This document shows positions 44,481 to 54,046 of a DNA stretch of 64,000 nucleotides, one piece after another (position 1 is the stretch's first letter; each line of letters starts with the position of its first letter). This DNA is from Terrirubrum flagellatum. GTDB taxonomy: Bacteria; Pseudomonadota; Alphaproteobacteria; Rhizobiales; Beijerinckiaceae. Where the stretch lies: contig NZ_CP091851.1 in the NCBI RefSeq assembly GCF_022059845.1, positions 1,302,001 through 1,366,000 on the forward strand. Direction: 5' to 3'. The notes beneath the pieces were generated by a model. That model saw only the letters and a program-made list of their open reading frames with translations. It was not told the origin of the DNA and made no database searches. The translations under genes and the position numbers were made by a program.

Positions 44481-45551
44481 GTGCGTGTGAGCATCCTCGG
44501 AGCCGGCGCAGTGGCCTGCGGCGCGGCGGCGCATCTATCAGTTGCAGGACATGATCCGATGCTCTGGTCACCATCAGGGCGAAGCGCCCAAGTTTTCGCC
44601 GCCGGCGCGGCGCTACGAGCAACGGGAGCAATCGAAGCAACGTGCGATCTACGGGTCGCGCATAGCGTCCAAGCTGCCGTGGGCGATGCCGATGTTGTGA
44701 TGCTGGCGATGCCAGGTTATGCGCACAAGCTGGCTTTCGACGCTATCGCTCCGCATCTCCAGGATGGGCAATCGGTAATTATCAGCTCGCACGCCTCGTT
44801 CGGCGCACTCTATTTATCGCGTTTGCTGGCTGAGCGTCGGCTCCGTTTGCCGATCGTTGCTTGGAGCACAACTCTTACAACTGGCCGCAAGACCTCGCCT
44901 CAAGAGGTCACCGTGAATTCGTTGCGGTCCAAGATTGATCTCGCAAGCGTGCCCAAAAGCGCCTCTACCGAATCGGTGGCGCTGTGCACGTCGCTCTTTG
45001 GCGAGCGCTTTCTGCCGCGCGAAAGTCTTCTTGCGATCGCGCTCAGCAACCTCAACCCGCAGAACCATCTCGCGATTGCCTTGTTCAATCTGACGCGGAT
45101 GGAGCGAGGAGAGAGATGGGGCCAAGCAGAAAATGTAACTCCGGCAGTCGGCCGCATGATGGAAGCGCTGGATGATGAGCGGCTGGCGATAGCAGAGGCC
45201 TTCAATGTGTCGGTCAGGACAATCCGCGAGCATTACGCCTATTCCTATCAGCTGCCGATTGGCAGCATCGCAGAAATGAATGCGGAACTGCACAGGCGTG
45301 GGCGAGGTGGATTTGGCCCCACGACGCTCGATAGTCGCTATGTGATCGAAGATGCTCCCTATGGCTTGCTGCCTACCGTGCTACTTGGTCGCCTCGTTGG
45401 GCATCCAGCCTCGTTGCACGAGGCCGGCCTCTCGCTTCTTTCCGCCGCCTATGGGCGAGATTTTGCCAATGACAACAACTTGTTGCCTGCGCTCGATCTC
45501 AACGAAATGAGCCGCGCGGAGCTGGAAAGGCGAGCAAGAGATGGATTCTAA
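44481..45551 (+). CDS. Octopine/nopaline (opine) dehydrogenase-family protein
   Basis: From the GTG at 44481 (GGAGG eight bases upstream) the product is 356 residues beginning VRVSILGAGAVACGAAAHLSVAGHDPMLW. That is a Rossmann start typical of NAD(P)-dependent opine dehydrogenases. The C-terminal half (NPQNHLAIALFNLTRMERGERWG and HYAYSYQLPIGSIAEMNAELHRRG) fits the octopine/nopaline dehydrogenase domain with its conserved His. The frame extends back to 44388. The enzymes reductively join an amino acid to a 2-oxo acid, or reverse this. Beside an amino-acid importer, oxidative breakdown of an imported opine-like compound is plausible (inference). Confidence 0.82.
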   Translation: MRVSILGAGAVACGAAAHLSVAGHDPMLWSPSGRSAQVFAAGAALRATGAIEATCDLRVAHSVQAAVGDADVVMLAMPGYAHKLAFDAIAPHLQDGQSVIISSHASFGALYLSRLLAERRLRLPIVAWSTTLTTGRKTSPQEVTVNSLRSKIDLASVPKSASTESVALCTSLFGERFLPRESLLAIALSNLNPQNHLAIALFNLTRMERGERWGQAENVTPAVGRMMEALDDERLAIAEAFNVSVRTIREHYAYSYQLPIGSIAEMNAELHRRGRGGFGPTTLDSRYVIEDAPYGLLPTVLLGRLVGHPASLHEAGLSLLSAAYGRDFANDNNLLPALDLNEMSRAELERRARDGF

Positions 45552-45569
45552 CTCCCTCGGCTCACCGAC

Positions 45570-46175
45570 GTGAGATCGCTCGGCCTGCTTGCGTCCGATC
45601 TTCTCGCCGCCCACTGCATCTCAAGCTCGGACAGCGATCTCAAGCTGATGGCGGCGCGCGGCGCGACGGTGCTGAACTGTCCGCGCGTGTTCGCTCGCGC
45701 CGGCGTGACCGCCGCATTCGGGCGCTTCGCCGACCATGGCGTGAAAACCGTGGTGGGGACCGACGGCTACAACATGGATTTCCTCGGAGAGTTGAACGCC
45801 GCGTCGATCATCTCCAAGATTTCGTCGGGACGGGCCGATGCGGCGAACGCGCCCGAACTGATCGAGTCTGTCACCGCGACGGCTGCAAGCGTTATCAAAC
45901 GCCCCGATCTCGGCGTCATCGCTCCGGGCGCGACCGCCGACCTGACCGTCGTCGATCTCTCCCATCCGCATCTGCAACCCTTGTTCGATCCCAGGCGCGG
46001 CCTGATCGCGCTCGCGAACCGCGCGAATATCGATCAGGTGATCGTCGACGGGCGTCTGCTGATTGATCGCGGCCAATATGTTGAAGGAGATGAGACCGCG
46101 ATCGGCTCGGCCGCGGCGGCTGTGATCGGCAAGATCTGGGATCTGCCGGAAGCGCAGGCGGCCTTCAATGGTTGA
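45570..46175 (+). pseudogene. Amidohydrolase (ATZ/TRZ type), N-terminal half lost
   Basis: The remaining 201 codons align with the C-terminal part of the complete amidohydrolase at 51574-53013 (about its residues 255-440): LLAAHC, GATVLNCPRVFARAGVTAAFGRF, HGVKTVVGTD and PGATADLTVVDLSHP. The N-terminal barrel strands with the HxH metal pair and the third metal His are absent. Only the later His and the catalytic Asp remain, so it cannot be an active hydrolase. Homology begins almost exactly at 45570, about 20 bases after the opine-dehydrogenase stop. This suggests that the lower-GC cassette to the left joined the gene here or replaced its first half. Confidence 0.8.
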
Positions 46176-46273
46176 GGGCGGCGTTGCGCGCCGCGCATGC
46201 GCGGATCGAGCGTGACGTCTTGCGTGGCGCGGCCGCGCCATAGGATGCTGCGCGGCGCATCCGGAGATCAGAC

Positions 46274-47908
46274 GTGACCGCTCTGCCGCAGGCCGACATC
46301 GTGCTCCTCAATGGCCCAGTCTATCTCGGGCTGAAGGAGGGCTATGCGAGCGCCGCCGCGCTTTGGGCCGGGCGCGTGCTGGCCACGGGCGCGCCTTCCG
46401 ACATGGAGCCGCTCATTGGTCCGACGACGAAAGTCGTCGATCTTAACGGGCGCCTCGCGACGCCAGGCTTTTACGAGGCGCACCTGCACCTCCTGCCGCT
46501 CGGGCTCACAATGAGCGAGCTGGACGTCAGGCCGCGCTTCATCCGCACGCTCGACGACATGTTGAAGCTGATCGCCAGACGGGCCCGCGAAATCAAGCCC
46601 GGAGAGTGGATTCTGGCGCGCGGCTACGACCATTTCGAGCTTGATGTGAAGCGTCATCCGCATCGCACCGAGCTCGATGCGGCGGCTCCCAATAATCCCG
46701 TCTATGTCGTGCGGGCCTGCGGCCATCTGGCGGTGGCGAATTCATTCGCTCTCAAGCTCGCTGGCGTCGACGAGCGTACGCCCGTTCCGGCCGGCGGAGC
46801 CATTGAGCAGGTCAATGGATCGTTGACCGGTCTCATGGCGGAGAATGGGCGCGACTCGCTTCAGAAAGTGATCCCGGACCCGACAGACGAGGAGCTTGTT
46901 GCGGCGATCGAACGGGCCGGGCGCTATTGCAACAGCTTCGGCGTGACGAGCGTGATGGATGCTGCGGTCGGCATTCGTTCGCAGATGCGCGAAGTAAAGG
47001 CCTACCGCACGGCGCGGCGCACGCAGCGGCTGCCGGTTCGCACCAATATGTGCCTTCTTGGCGGCCACAAAGGCATTGTCGCGGAGTGCTTCGCTGAAGG
47101 TCTCGTGACCGGCGAAGGCGACGACTGGCTGAGCGTCGGGCCGGTCAAGATATTCACCGATGGTTCGGCCGGCGGCCGCACCGCGGCGATGAGCGCGCCC
47201 TATCTCGGAGAGCCCGAGACAAACGGCATCTTCTGTCTGACCGACGCGGAGATGGATGCGCTCACGCGCGACTATCACGACAAGGGTTATCAGCTGGCGG
47301 TGCACGCAATTGGCGATGCTGCGATCGAGCAGACGTTGAACGCAATGGAGAGCGCGCTCGCGGCGTCGCCTGATCCGGAGCGCCGCCATCGGATCGAGCA
47401 TTGCGGTTTCAATTCCGCGGAGCAGATTGCGCGCATGGTCCGCCTTGGAATCGAGCCGACGCCGCAACCCGTCTTCATCTATGATTTTGGCGATCTCTAT
47501 CGCTCGGTTCTTGGCGATGAGCGGCCGGCGGCAAGCTATCCCATGCGCGACTGGATTGCCGCCGGCTTGAAGCCTGCCGCGTCGTCCGACGCGCCAGTGT
47601 GCGACGTCAACATCTTTCCGAACCTTTATACGATGCTCACGCGCAAAACTTCCCGCGGGGTGGTGATTGGCAGGGAGCAGGCGCTGAACATTCACGAGGC
47701 GATCGCCGCCTATACCGATTTCGGCGCCTTTGTGAACAAAGCCGAGAGAACGCGCGGCCGGCTTCTGCCGGGGATGCTCGCTGACGTCGCCGTGTTTTCG
47801 CGCGATTTGACCACGGCGACCCCGGAACACATCTTGCATGAGACGCGCGTTGATCTGACCATACTCGATGGAAAGATCGTTCACGATGCGACCGGGGAAG
47901 CGAGTTGA
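46274..47908 (+). CDS. Metal-dependent amidohydrolase, YtcJ-like (amidohydrolase 3)
   Basis: The 544 residues start at the GTG at 46274 with GGAG upstream. Metal-site motifs are FYEAHLHL (His70, His72), KIFTDGSAGG, HAIGDAAIEQ, HRIEHC and SSDAPV, in the order of the YtcJ/AepA-like branch. There is no signal peptide, so it is cytoplasmic. It hydrolyses an amide, cyclic amide or ester that cannot be named. It is first gene of the group leading into a complete peptide-type ABC transporter, so it probably acts on the imported compound. Confidence 0.9.
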   Translation: MTALPQADIVLLNGPVYLGLKEGYASAAALWAGRVLATGAPSDMEPLIGPTTKVVDLNGRLATPGFYEAHLHLLPLGLTMSELDVRPRFIRTLDDMLKLIARRAREIKPGEWILARGYDHFELDVKRHPHRTELDAAAPNNPVYVVRACGHLAVANSFALKLAGVDERTPVPAGGAIEQVNGSLTGLMAENGRDSLQKVIPDPTDEELVAAIERAGRYCNSFGVTSVMDAAVGIRSQMREVKAYRTARRTQRLPVRTNMCLLGGHKGIVAECFAEGLVTGEGDDWLSVGPVKIFTDGSAGGRTAAMSAPYLGEPETNGIFCLTDAEMDALTRDYHDKGYQLAVHAIGDAAIEQTLNAMESALAASPDPERRHRIEHCGFNSAEQIARMVRLGIEPTPQPVFIYDFGDLYRSVLGDERPAASYPMRDWIAAGLKPAASSDAPVCDVNIFPNLYTMLTRKTSRGVVIGREQALNIHEAIAAYTDFGAFVNKAERTRGRLLPGMLADVAVFSRDLTTATPEHILHETRVDLTILDGKIVHDATGEAS

Positions 47909-48023
47909 GTAGCGCGCGGCAGGCGGGGAGCTTTCGAGAAGAAGCGCGGCGAAGCTGCAGCGCCGCGACGCGTGCGCAGGCAATAGGCGCGGCGAGCCGC
48001 CTCAGACCCGCTCACGCGGCGTC

Positions 48024-48968
48024 ATGCTGAACCATATCGCCTATCGGTTGGCGCTCGCCGCGCCGGTCCTCTTCGGCGTTCTGCTTTTCGGCTTTCTGCT
48101 TCTGCAACTGACTCCGGCCGACCCGGCGGCGATCATTGCAGGCCCGACCGCAAGCCAGGAGTTGGTGGCTCAGATTCGTAGGGACATGGGCCTCGATCGC
48201 CCTGTCATCGTGCAATTCGCGCTTTATCTCGTCCGCGTGCTGCAGGGCGATCTCGGCGTGTCGCTCATCTCGAACAGCCGCGTCACGAGCGAGTTGGGCG
48301 ACGCCATCGGGCCCACAGTGGAACTGATGTTCGCTTGTCTCGTCTGGGCGATTCCGGCCGGCGTCGCTCTTGGCGCGTTTGCAGCGGTCTATCGCGGACG
48401 CCTGATCGATCGGCTCGTCATCGCGGTGTCCGTCGCTGGCGTGTCGACGCCGGTGTTTTTCATCGGGCTGATCCTGATGCAATATGTCGGCTATCAGTGG
48501 GACCTACTGCCGTTCATTGGCCGGGGCGGGCCGCTCTGGACGTTCGACGGCCTTTCCCACATCACTCTGCCCGCGATGACGTTGGGCCTCACCTTCGTCG
48601 GACCGATTTCGCGCATGACGCGTACGGCGGCGCTCGAAGTGATGAACGCCGACCATGTGCGCACGGCTCGCGCCAAGGGGCTGCGCGAGCGCACTGTGGT
48701 CATCAAGCATGTGCTGCGCAACGCGCTGATCCCGGTCGTCACCCTGATCGGCCTGCAAGCGGGGTATCTACTGGGCGGCGCCGTGGTGACTGAAACCATC
48801 TATTCCTGGCCTGGCATCGGCCGGCTCGCCGTCGGCGCCATTCTCGCGAGCGATTTTCCCCTGGCGCAGGGCGCGATTCTGACGCTCGCGATCGCTTTCG
48901 TCAGCATCAATCTCGTTGTCGACATGCTCTACGCTGCGCTCGATCCTCGGGTGCAGACGCATGGCTGA
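48024..48968 (+). CDS. Peptide-type ABC transporter permease, OppB/DppB class
   Basis: The 314-residue permease has the N-terminal membrane segment, the periplasmic GDLGVSLISNSRVTSEL loop, an EAA loop (VMNADHVRTARAKGLRERTVVIKHVLRNALIPVVT) and VVTETIYSWPGIGRL. It follows the amidohydrolase by 115 bases and overlaps the next permease by eight bases. Confidence 0.95.
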   Translation: MLNHIAYRLALAAPVLFGVLLFGFLLLQLTPADPAAIIAGPTASQELVAQIRRDMGLDRPVIVQFALYLVRVLQGDLGVSLISNSRVTSELGDAIGPTVELMFACLVWAIPAGVALGAFAAVYRGRLIDRLVIAVSVAGVSTPVFFIGLILMQYVGYQWDLLPFIGRGGPLWTFDGLSHITLPAMTLGLTFVGPISRMTRTAALEVMNADHVRTARAKGLRERTVVIKHVLRNALIPVVTLIGLQAGYLLGGAVVTETIYSWPGIGRLAVGAILASDFPLAQGAILTLAIAFVSINLVVDMLYAALDPRVQTHG

Positions 48969-49857
48969 TGTCAGCGCCTCAATGAATGATGCGCCGCCGC
49001 GCCGCGTTGGAGCAGCGTCGCTGGTGCGCCGCATCTTGCGCGACAGGCTCGCTGCGTTGGCGCTGCTGATTCTTGTGATCATCGTCATCGGCGCCCTGTT
49101 CGCGCCATGGCTTGCGCCATTCGATCCCTATGAGACCACTCGCCGTCCGTTCCTGCCTCCCTTCTGGAGCGATGGCCACGTCCCTCGCCACAAGCTCGGC
49201 ACCGACGCACAAGGCCGCGACATGCTCTCACGCTTGCTCTATGGCGCGCGTCTGACGCTCGTGATGGGGCTCGCATCGGTGCTGCTCGGCGGCGTGCTTG
49301 GCGCCCTGTTCGGCATGCTCTCCGCCTTCTATCGCCGCATCGATCCCTATGTGATGCGCTTCGCCGATATTCTGCTTTCTTTTCCAGCGATCCTGCTGGG
49401 CCTTGCGCTGGCTGCGGTTGTCGGTCCGGGCCTCACCGCGATTGTCATCGCGCTTTCGATCGCAACTATTCCCGATGTCGCGCGAGTCACGCGTGGAGCC
49501 GCCGTTGTCGTGATGGCGCAGGACTATATAGAGGCCGGCCGCGCGCTTGGCCTGCCCGACCGCACGCTGATCTGGCGCTATCTCGGCCTCAACTGCATCT
49601 CTTCGGTGTTTGTGTTTCTCACGCTGCGCTTTGGGCAGGTGATCCTGATTGGCGCTGCGCTGTCCTTCCTCGGCCTTGGAGTGCGGACGCCGGAGGCTGA
49701 ACTCGGCATGATGGCTTCGCTGGGCCGCGACTCCTTGTTCTTCGCGCCGCATATTTCGCTGCTGCCGAGTCTCGGCATCGTTCTGATTGTGCTCTGCGTC
49801 AACATTCTGGGCGATGCGCTGCGCGACGTGCTCGATCCGCGTCTGCGCAACACCTAG
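48961..49857 (+). CDS. Peptide-type ABC transporter permease, OppC/DppC class
   Basis: The ATG at 48961 gives 298 residues. The frame extends to 48916 inside the previous gene. It has GTDAQGRDMLSRLLYGARLTL, an EAA loop (DYIEAGRALGLPDRTLIWRYLGLN) and six hydrophobic segments. It forms the channel with the DppB-type partner. Confidence 0.95.
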   Translation: MADVSASMNDAPPRRVGAASLVRRILRDRLAALALLILVIIVIGALFAPWLAPFDPYETTRRPFLPPFWSDGHVPRHKLGTDAQGRDMLSRLLYGARLTLVMGLASVLLGGVLGALFGMLSAFYRRIDPYVMRFADILLSFPAILLGLALAAVVGPGLTAIVIALSIATIPDVARVTRGAAVVVMAQDYIEAGRALGLPDRTLIWRYLGLNCISSVFVFLTLRFGQVILIGAALSFLGLGVRTPEAELGMMASLGRDSLFFAPHISLLPSLGIVLIVLCVNILGDALRDVLDPRLRNT

Positions 49858-49901
49858 GCTAAGGCCTTCCTGAATTTGGCTTCATGAGTGGAGGAGAGAT
49901 C

Positions 49902-51497
49902 ATGAAAGCATTGTTGAAGGCGATTGGAGGCGCGGCTCTTGCCGTCGCTGCATTCGCCGGACCGGCGATTGCGCAGGGGTCGAACGCCAGCATTACCGTG
50001 GTGCGCGAGGTCGACAGCGATCGCTATGACCCTCATCGCTCGACAGCGCGCGCCGCGTCGGAAATCCTATTCATGCTCGGCGACACGCTGGTGTCGCTCG
50101 ACTATGACATGGCGACGATCAAGCCGGGTCTCGCGACAAGCTGGTCGGTTTCTCCGGACGCCAAGACCTACACTTTCAAGCTGCGCAACGATGTGAGCTT
50201 CTGCGACGGCAAGAAGATGACGGCGCAGGATGTGGTCTACTCGATCAAGCGCTGGATCGATCCGGCGACGCGATCGCCGGTGGCGTGGCGGGCCGGGCAG
50301 GTGGAGGATATCGTCGCTGCCGACGACTACACCATCGAATACAAGCTGAAGGCGCCGTTCTCTGAGTTGCTGTATCAATTGACCCAGAGCTTCGCCGTCG
50401 TGGTCGACAAGGCGAATGTGGAGGCGCTCGGCGCCGATTTTGGCGTCAAGGGTTTCAACGGAACCGGACCCTATTGCTGGGTCGACTGGAAGCCGCGCAA
50501 CGAATTCCGGATGAAGCGCAACGCCGCCTACAAATGGGGACCTCCGATCTATGAGAACAAAGGCCCGGCGCATATCGAAGAAATCGTATGGCGCATCGTG
50601 CCGGAAGAAGCGACTCGTCTCGCCGCGGTAATGACCGGTCAATCGCAGGTGACGCAATATGCGCCGTTCACGGGCATGCCGCAGATGCGCGCCAACAAGA
50701 ATCTCAAGATCGTGGAGATGAAGGAGGCCTTCTGGACCTATTTCGTTGGGTTCAAGATCGACAAGGATGGCGTCAACGACGCTGCGGTGCGCCGCGCCAT
50801 GGTGATGGCGGTGGACCAGAAGGCGATCGCGGACAATCTGTTCTTCGGCGAGGTCGAGCCGGCTTACAGCTACATCTCCACCGAAGCGCTGGACTGGAAC
50901 AAGAAGCTCACGCCTGAACTGATCAAGACGAACGTTGTAGAAGCCAACAAGCTTCTTGATGCAGCCGGCTGGGTCCGTGGACCGGATGGAATCCGCGTCA
51001 AGGACGGCAAGAAGCTTTCGCCGCTCATCTATGGCTTCACGGGGTCGACCTGGCAGAAGTTGATGGAGGCGATCCAGGGCGACTTGCGCAAGGTCGGCGT
51101 CGACATGCGCATCCAGCTCTTCGATGCGACTATCGCCTGGGGCAAGCTCGCCACCCAGGAGTTCGACATGTTCGGGATGAGCTATCCCTATATTTCGGCC
51201 GGTGACGCGCTCAATCTCTATTTCAAGTCGACCAACGCGCCGACCCCGAACCGGATGAACTGGAAGGATGCGCGCACCGACGAACTACTGCTGAAGGGAA
51301 TGGCGGCCACGAACGACGCCGACCGCGCCGCAGCCTATGGCGAGGTGCTCGAGCAGGTGCATAAGGCGGCCGTCTGGATTCCGCTTTATCACGAGCCGAT
51401 GAAGATCGCGGCCTCGGCGCGACTGGGGCCGTTCAAGGCCCACAATATCTATGGCTGCGGCCTCTACAAAGGCCTCGACCTGAAATTCACGAAATAA
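49902..51497 (+). CDS. Substrate-binding protein, SBP family 5
   Basis: The 531-residue receptor has a Sec signal peptide (LLKAIGGAALAVAAFAGPAIA). SBP_bac_5 landmarks include LRNDVSFCDGKKMTAQDVVYSIKRW and a C-terminal WIPLYHEPMKIAAS segment. The ATG at 49902 has GGAGGAGAG; an earlier in-frame ATG at 49884 contains that site and is unlikely. The gene is followed by a strong hairpin at 51506-51539, typical of SBP genes expressed at a higher level than the rest of their operon. Confidence 0.93.
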   Translation: MKALLKAIGGAALAVAAFAGPAIAQGSNASITVVREVDSDRYDPHRSTARAASEILFMLGDTLVSLDYDMATIKPGLATSWSVSPDAKTYTFKLRNDVSFCDGKKMTAQDVVYSIKRWIDPATRSPVAWRAGQVEDIVAADDYTIEYKLKAPFSELLYQLTQSFAVVVDKANVEALGADFGVKGFNGTGPYCWVDWKPRNEFRMKRNAAYKWGPPIYENKGPAHIEEIVWRIVPEEATRLAAVMTGQSQVTQYAPFTGMPQMRANKNLKIVEMKEAFWTYFVGFKIDKDGVNDAAVRRAMVMAVDQKAIADNLFFGEVEPAYSYISTEALDWNKKLTPELIKTNVVEANKLLDAAGWVRGPDGIRVKDGKKLSPLIYGFTGSTWQKLMEAIQGDLRKVGVDMRIQLFDATIAWGKLATQEFDMFGMSYPYISAGDALNLYFKSTNAPTPNRMNWKDARTDELLLKGMAATNDADRAAAYGEVLEQVHKAAVWIPLYHEPMKIAASARLGPFKAHNIYGCGLYKGLDLKFTK

Positions 51498-51505
51498 GGC
51501 CGGTT

Positions 51506-51539
51506 GTCGCTGCGACGCATTTCAACGCGTCGCGGCGAC
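51506..51539 (+). terminator. Intra-operon hairpin after the SBP gene
   Basis: GTCGCTGCGACGC and GCGTCGCGGCGAC form a 13-base stem with one mismatch and an eight-base loop, starting 9 bases after the SBP stop. No T-run follows. It probably protects the SBP message or attenuates downstream transcription, so the receptor is made in excess of the ATPases. Confidence 0.6.
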
Positions 51540-51573
51540 GGCAACTCACTCACAGATACGTTGGAATTGCAGC

Positions 51574-53013
51574 ATGTCCGTCACCGTCATCAGGAACGCC
51601 GACTGGATCATCGCCTATGACGCCGGGGCGAAGGGCCATGTCTATCTGCGCCACGGCGACGTCGCTTATGACGGCGACCGGATTATTCATGTTGGGGGCG
51701 CCTATCAGGGCGATGCCGCATCTATGATTGACGGGCGAGGCGCGATGATCATGCCCGGCCTTGTCAACATTCATTCGCATCCATCGTCCGAACCGATGAC
51801 AAAAGGCTGGAATGACGAGCTTGGCAGCGCAAGACTCTACGGCTCGTCGCTTTATGAGTTCATGCCGCTGTTCCGTTGCGACGCCGAGGGGGTGAAGGCT
51901 TGCGCTCAGGTCGCCTATTCCGAACTCCTCATGTCAGGCGTCACGACCTTGGTCGATATGTCCGTCGCCTGGGAGGGCTGGCTTGAGGCCTTCGCCGCAT
52001 CAGGTCTGCGCGGCGTTCTTGCGCCTATGTATCGCTCGGCCTCATGGCGAACCGATAACGGCCACGTCGTGACCTATGACTGGAATGAGCAGGCCGGCGC
52101 AAAGGCTATGGAAGCTGCGCTGAAGCTTATCGAAGTCGCGTCGAAACATTCGTCGGGACGAATGTCTGGCATGGTGTCGCCATCGCAGATCGACACCTGC
52201 ACGCCGGGGCTGATCCGTGACAGCCACGCTGAGGCGACGGCGCGCAGGCTTCCTTTCCAGATTCATGCAGCTCAAAGCGTCGTCGAATTTCACGAAATCA
52301 CGCGCCGTCATGGTCTGACGCCGGTGCAGTGGCTGAAGTCGCTTGGCGTCCTGAGCGACGTCAGCATCATCGGCCATGGCATTTTTCTCGATCATCACAC
52401 CTCGGCGCATTGGCCGGAGACTGACGACATCGGGATGCTGGTCGATCATGGCGTGACCGTCGCCCATTGCCCGGTGGTTTTCCAGCGACGCGGCATCGCG
52501 ATGCAGAGCTTTGGCCGCTACGTCGCCGCCGGCGTGAAGATGGGAATCGGCACCGACACTTATCCACATCACATGCTGGAGGAGTTGCGCGCGGTCTGCA
52601 TTGGATCGCGCATGATGGCCGAGAATGTATTCGATCTGCGCACGAGCGACGCCTTTAACGCGGCGACGCTCGGCGGCGCGAAAGCGCTTGGCCGTGACGA
52701 CGTCGGGCGTCTTGCGGCGGGCGCCAAGGCGGACATCGTCATCGTCGATGCGACCCACCCGATGATGCGGCCGCTGCGCGATCCCCTGCGCAGCCTGATC
52801 TATTGCGCCGCGGAGCGCGCGGTGAAGACCGTCATCGTCAATGGCGTCGTTGCGGTGGACGGCGGCAAAGTGCTGACGATGGACTATCCCGCTGCGGCGG
52901 CTGCTCTAGAGGAGGCGCAGCGACGCGCCGAGCCGAAGGTGAAAGACTTTGATTGGGCGAAGCGCGATCATCTTACGATTTCGCCGCTCGCCTTTCCGAT
53001 GCGGGCGCCCTGA
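51574..53013 (+). CDS. Metal-dependent amidohydrolase, ATZ/TRZ-like
   Basis: The 479 residues carry the full metal site: HSH (His67, His69), His231 in QIHAAQS, His268 in IGHG and Asp328 in GTDTYP. This is the deaminase/hydrolase layout of atrazine chlorohydrolase, guanine deaminase and SsnA relatives. It is cytoplasmic, and the likely reaction is hydrolytic deamination or amide cleavage of the imported compound. The truncated gene at 45570-46175 is a clear relative. It ends immediately before the ATPase start (TGA-ATG adjacent). Confidence 0.92.
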   Translation: MSVTVIRNADWIIAYDAGAKGHVYLRHGDVAYDGDRIIHVGGAYQGDAASMIDGRGAMIMPGLVNIHSHPSSEPMTKGWNDELGSARLYGSSLYEFMPLFRCDAEGVKACAQVAYSELLMSGVTTLVDMSVAWEGWLEAFAASGLRGVLAPMYRSASWRTDNGHVVTYDWNEQAGAKAMEAALKLIEVASKHSSGRMSGMVSPSQIDTCTPGLIRDSHAEATARRLPFQIHAAQSVVEFHEITRRHGLTPVQWLKSLGVLSDVSIIGHGIFLDHHTSAHWPETDDIGMLVDHGVTVAHCPVVFQRRGIAMQSFGRYVAAGVKMGIGTDTYPHHMLEELRAVCIGSRMMAENVFDLRTSDAFNAATLGGAKALGRDDVGRLAAGAKADIVIVDATHPMMRPLRDPLRSLIYCAAERAVKTVIVNGVVAVDGGKVLTMDYPAAAAALEEAQRRAEPKVKDFDWAKRDHLTISPLAFPMRAP

Positions 53014-54039
53014 ATGAGCGATGGTCTTCACCGGAGCGCCGACCAAGGCGACGATCGTGAGATCGTTCTCGACGTTCGCGATCTGAAGACGCATTTCAGG
53101 ACGGACCGCGGCTTCTATCGCGCCGTCGATGGCGTCAGTTTCTCAGTCGCCAAGGGGCGCACGCTCGGCATCGTTGGCGAAAGCGGCTGCGGCAAGAGCG
53201 TAACTTCGTTGTCGATCATGGGATTGGTGCCGGAGCCGCCGGGAATTCGCGCCGGTGGTCAAATCATATTCGGCGGACGCGACCTCTTGCAGTGCTCACG
53301 GGCCGAACTGGAAGAGATTCGGGGCGCCAGAATCGCAATGATCTTCCAGGAACCGATGACGTCGCTCAATCCGGTCTATCGGGTCGGCGATCAGATCATC
53401 GAAGGGTTGCGGCGTCATCGTGACATGTCGGCGGCCGAGGCGCGGGAGCGCGCGATCGAGATGCTGCGGCTCGTGCGGATTCCGTCTCCGGAAATCAGGG
53501 TCGATTCCTATCCGCACGAGATGTCCGGCGGCATGCGTCAGCGAGTTATGATCGCGCTGGCGCTCGCCTGCGATCCGCAGGTGTTGATCGCCGACGAGCC
53601 GACGACCGCGCTCGATGTGACGATTCAGGCGCAGATTCTCGAGCTCATGCGCGATCTTCAGAAAAGGCTCGGCGCGGCTATCGTCCTGATCACGCATGAT
53701 CTCGGCGTCATCGCCGAGACCGCGGATGATGTTGTGGTCATGTATGCCGGGAAGATCGTCGAGAGCGCCACAGTCGCGACGCTCTTCGCCAACGCTCAGC
53801 ATCCTTATACGCTCGGGCTGCTCGCATCGATCCCGCGGCTCGATAAAGATCGTGAGCGATTGCAGACAATCGAAGGCATGGTCCCTTCCCCCGATGCGAT
53901 GCCGGCGGGATGCCGCTTCGCGCCGCGATGCGCGCTCGCCAATAAAAGGTGCCGCGACGAGGAGCCGCCATTGCGAACGCTTGGCCTCGATCATCTGGCG
54001 GCTTGTTGGCGCGCGCCAATCGAAGTGGCGGAAGCTTGA
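53014..54039 (+). CDS. Peptide-type ABC transporter ATPase, OppD/DppD class
   Basis: The 341-residue ATPase has [45 protein letters not shown] and the C-terminal [14 protein letters not shown] cysteine region. Its ATG directly follows the amidohydrolase stop codon. It works with the OppF-type partner at 54047 and the permeases at 48024-49857. Confidence 0.95.
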   Translation: MSDGLHRSADQGDDREIVLDVRDLKTHFRTDRGFYRAVDGVSFSVAKGRTLGIVGESGCGKSVTSLSIMGLVPEPPGIRAGGQIIFGGRDLLQCSRAELEEIRGARIAMIFQEPMTSLNPVYRVGDQIIEGLRRHRDMSAAEARERAIEMLRLVRIPSPEIRVDSYPHEMSGGMRQRVMIALALACDPQVLIADEPTTALDVTIQAQILELMRDLQKRLGAAIVLITHDLGVIAETADDVVVMYAGKIVESATVATLFANAQHPYTLGLLASIPRLDKDRERLQTIEGMVPSPDAMPAGCRFAPRCALANKRCRDEEPPLRTLGLDHLAACWRAPIEVAEA

Positions 54040-54046
54040 GGGGACT

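Noticed and set aside
45552-45570. Insertion-sequence or attachment-site junction at the broken amidohydrolase
   Set aside because: No transposase, integrase, terminal inverted repeat or target duplication is visible near the junction. The break is real but its mechanism is unknown.
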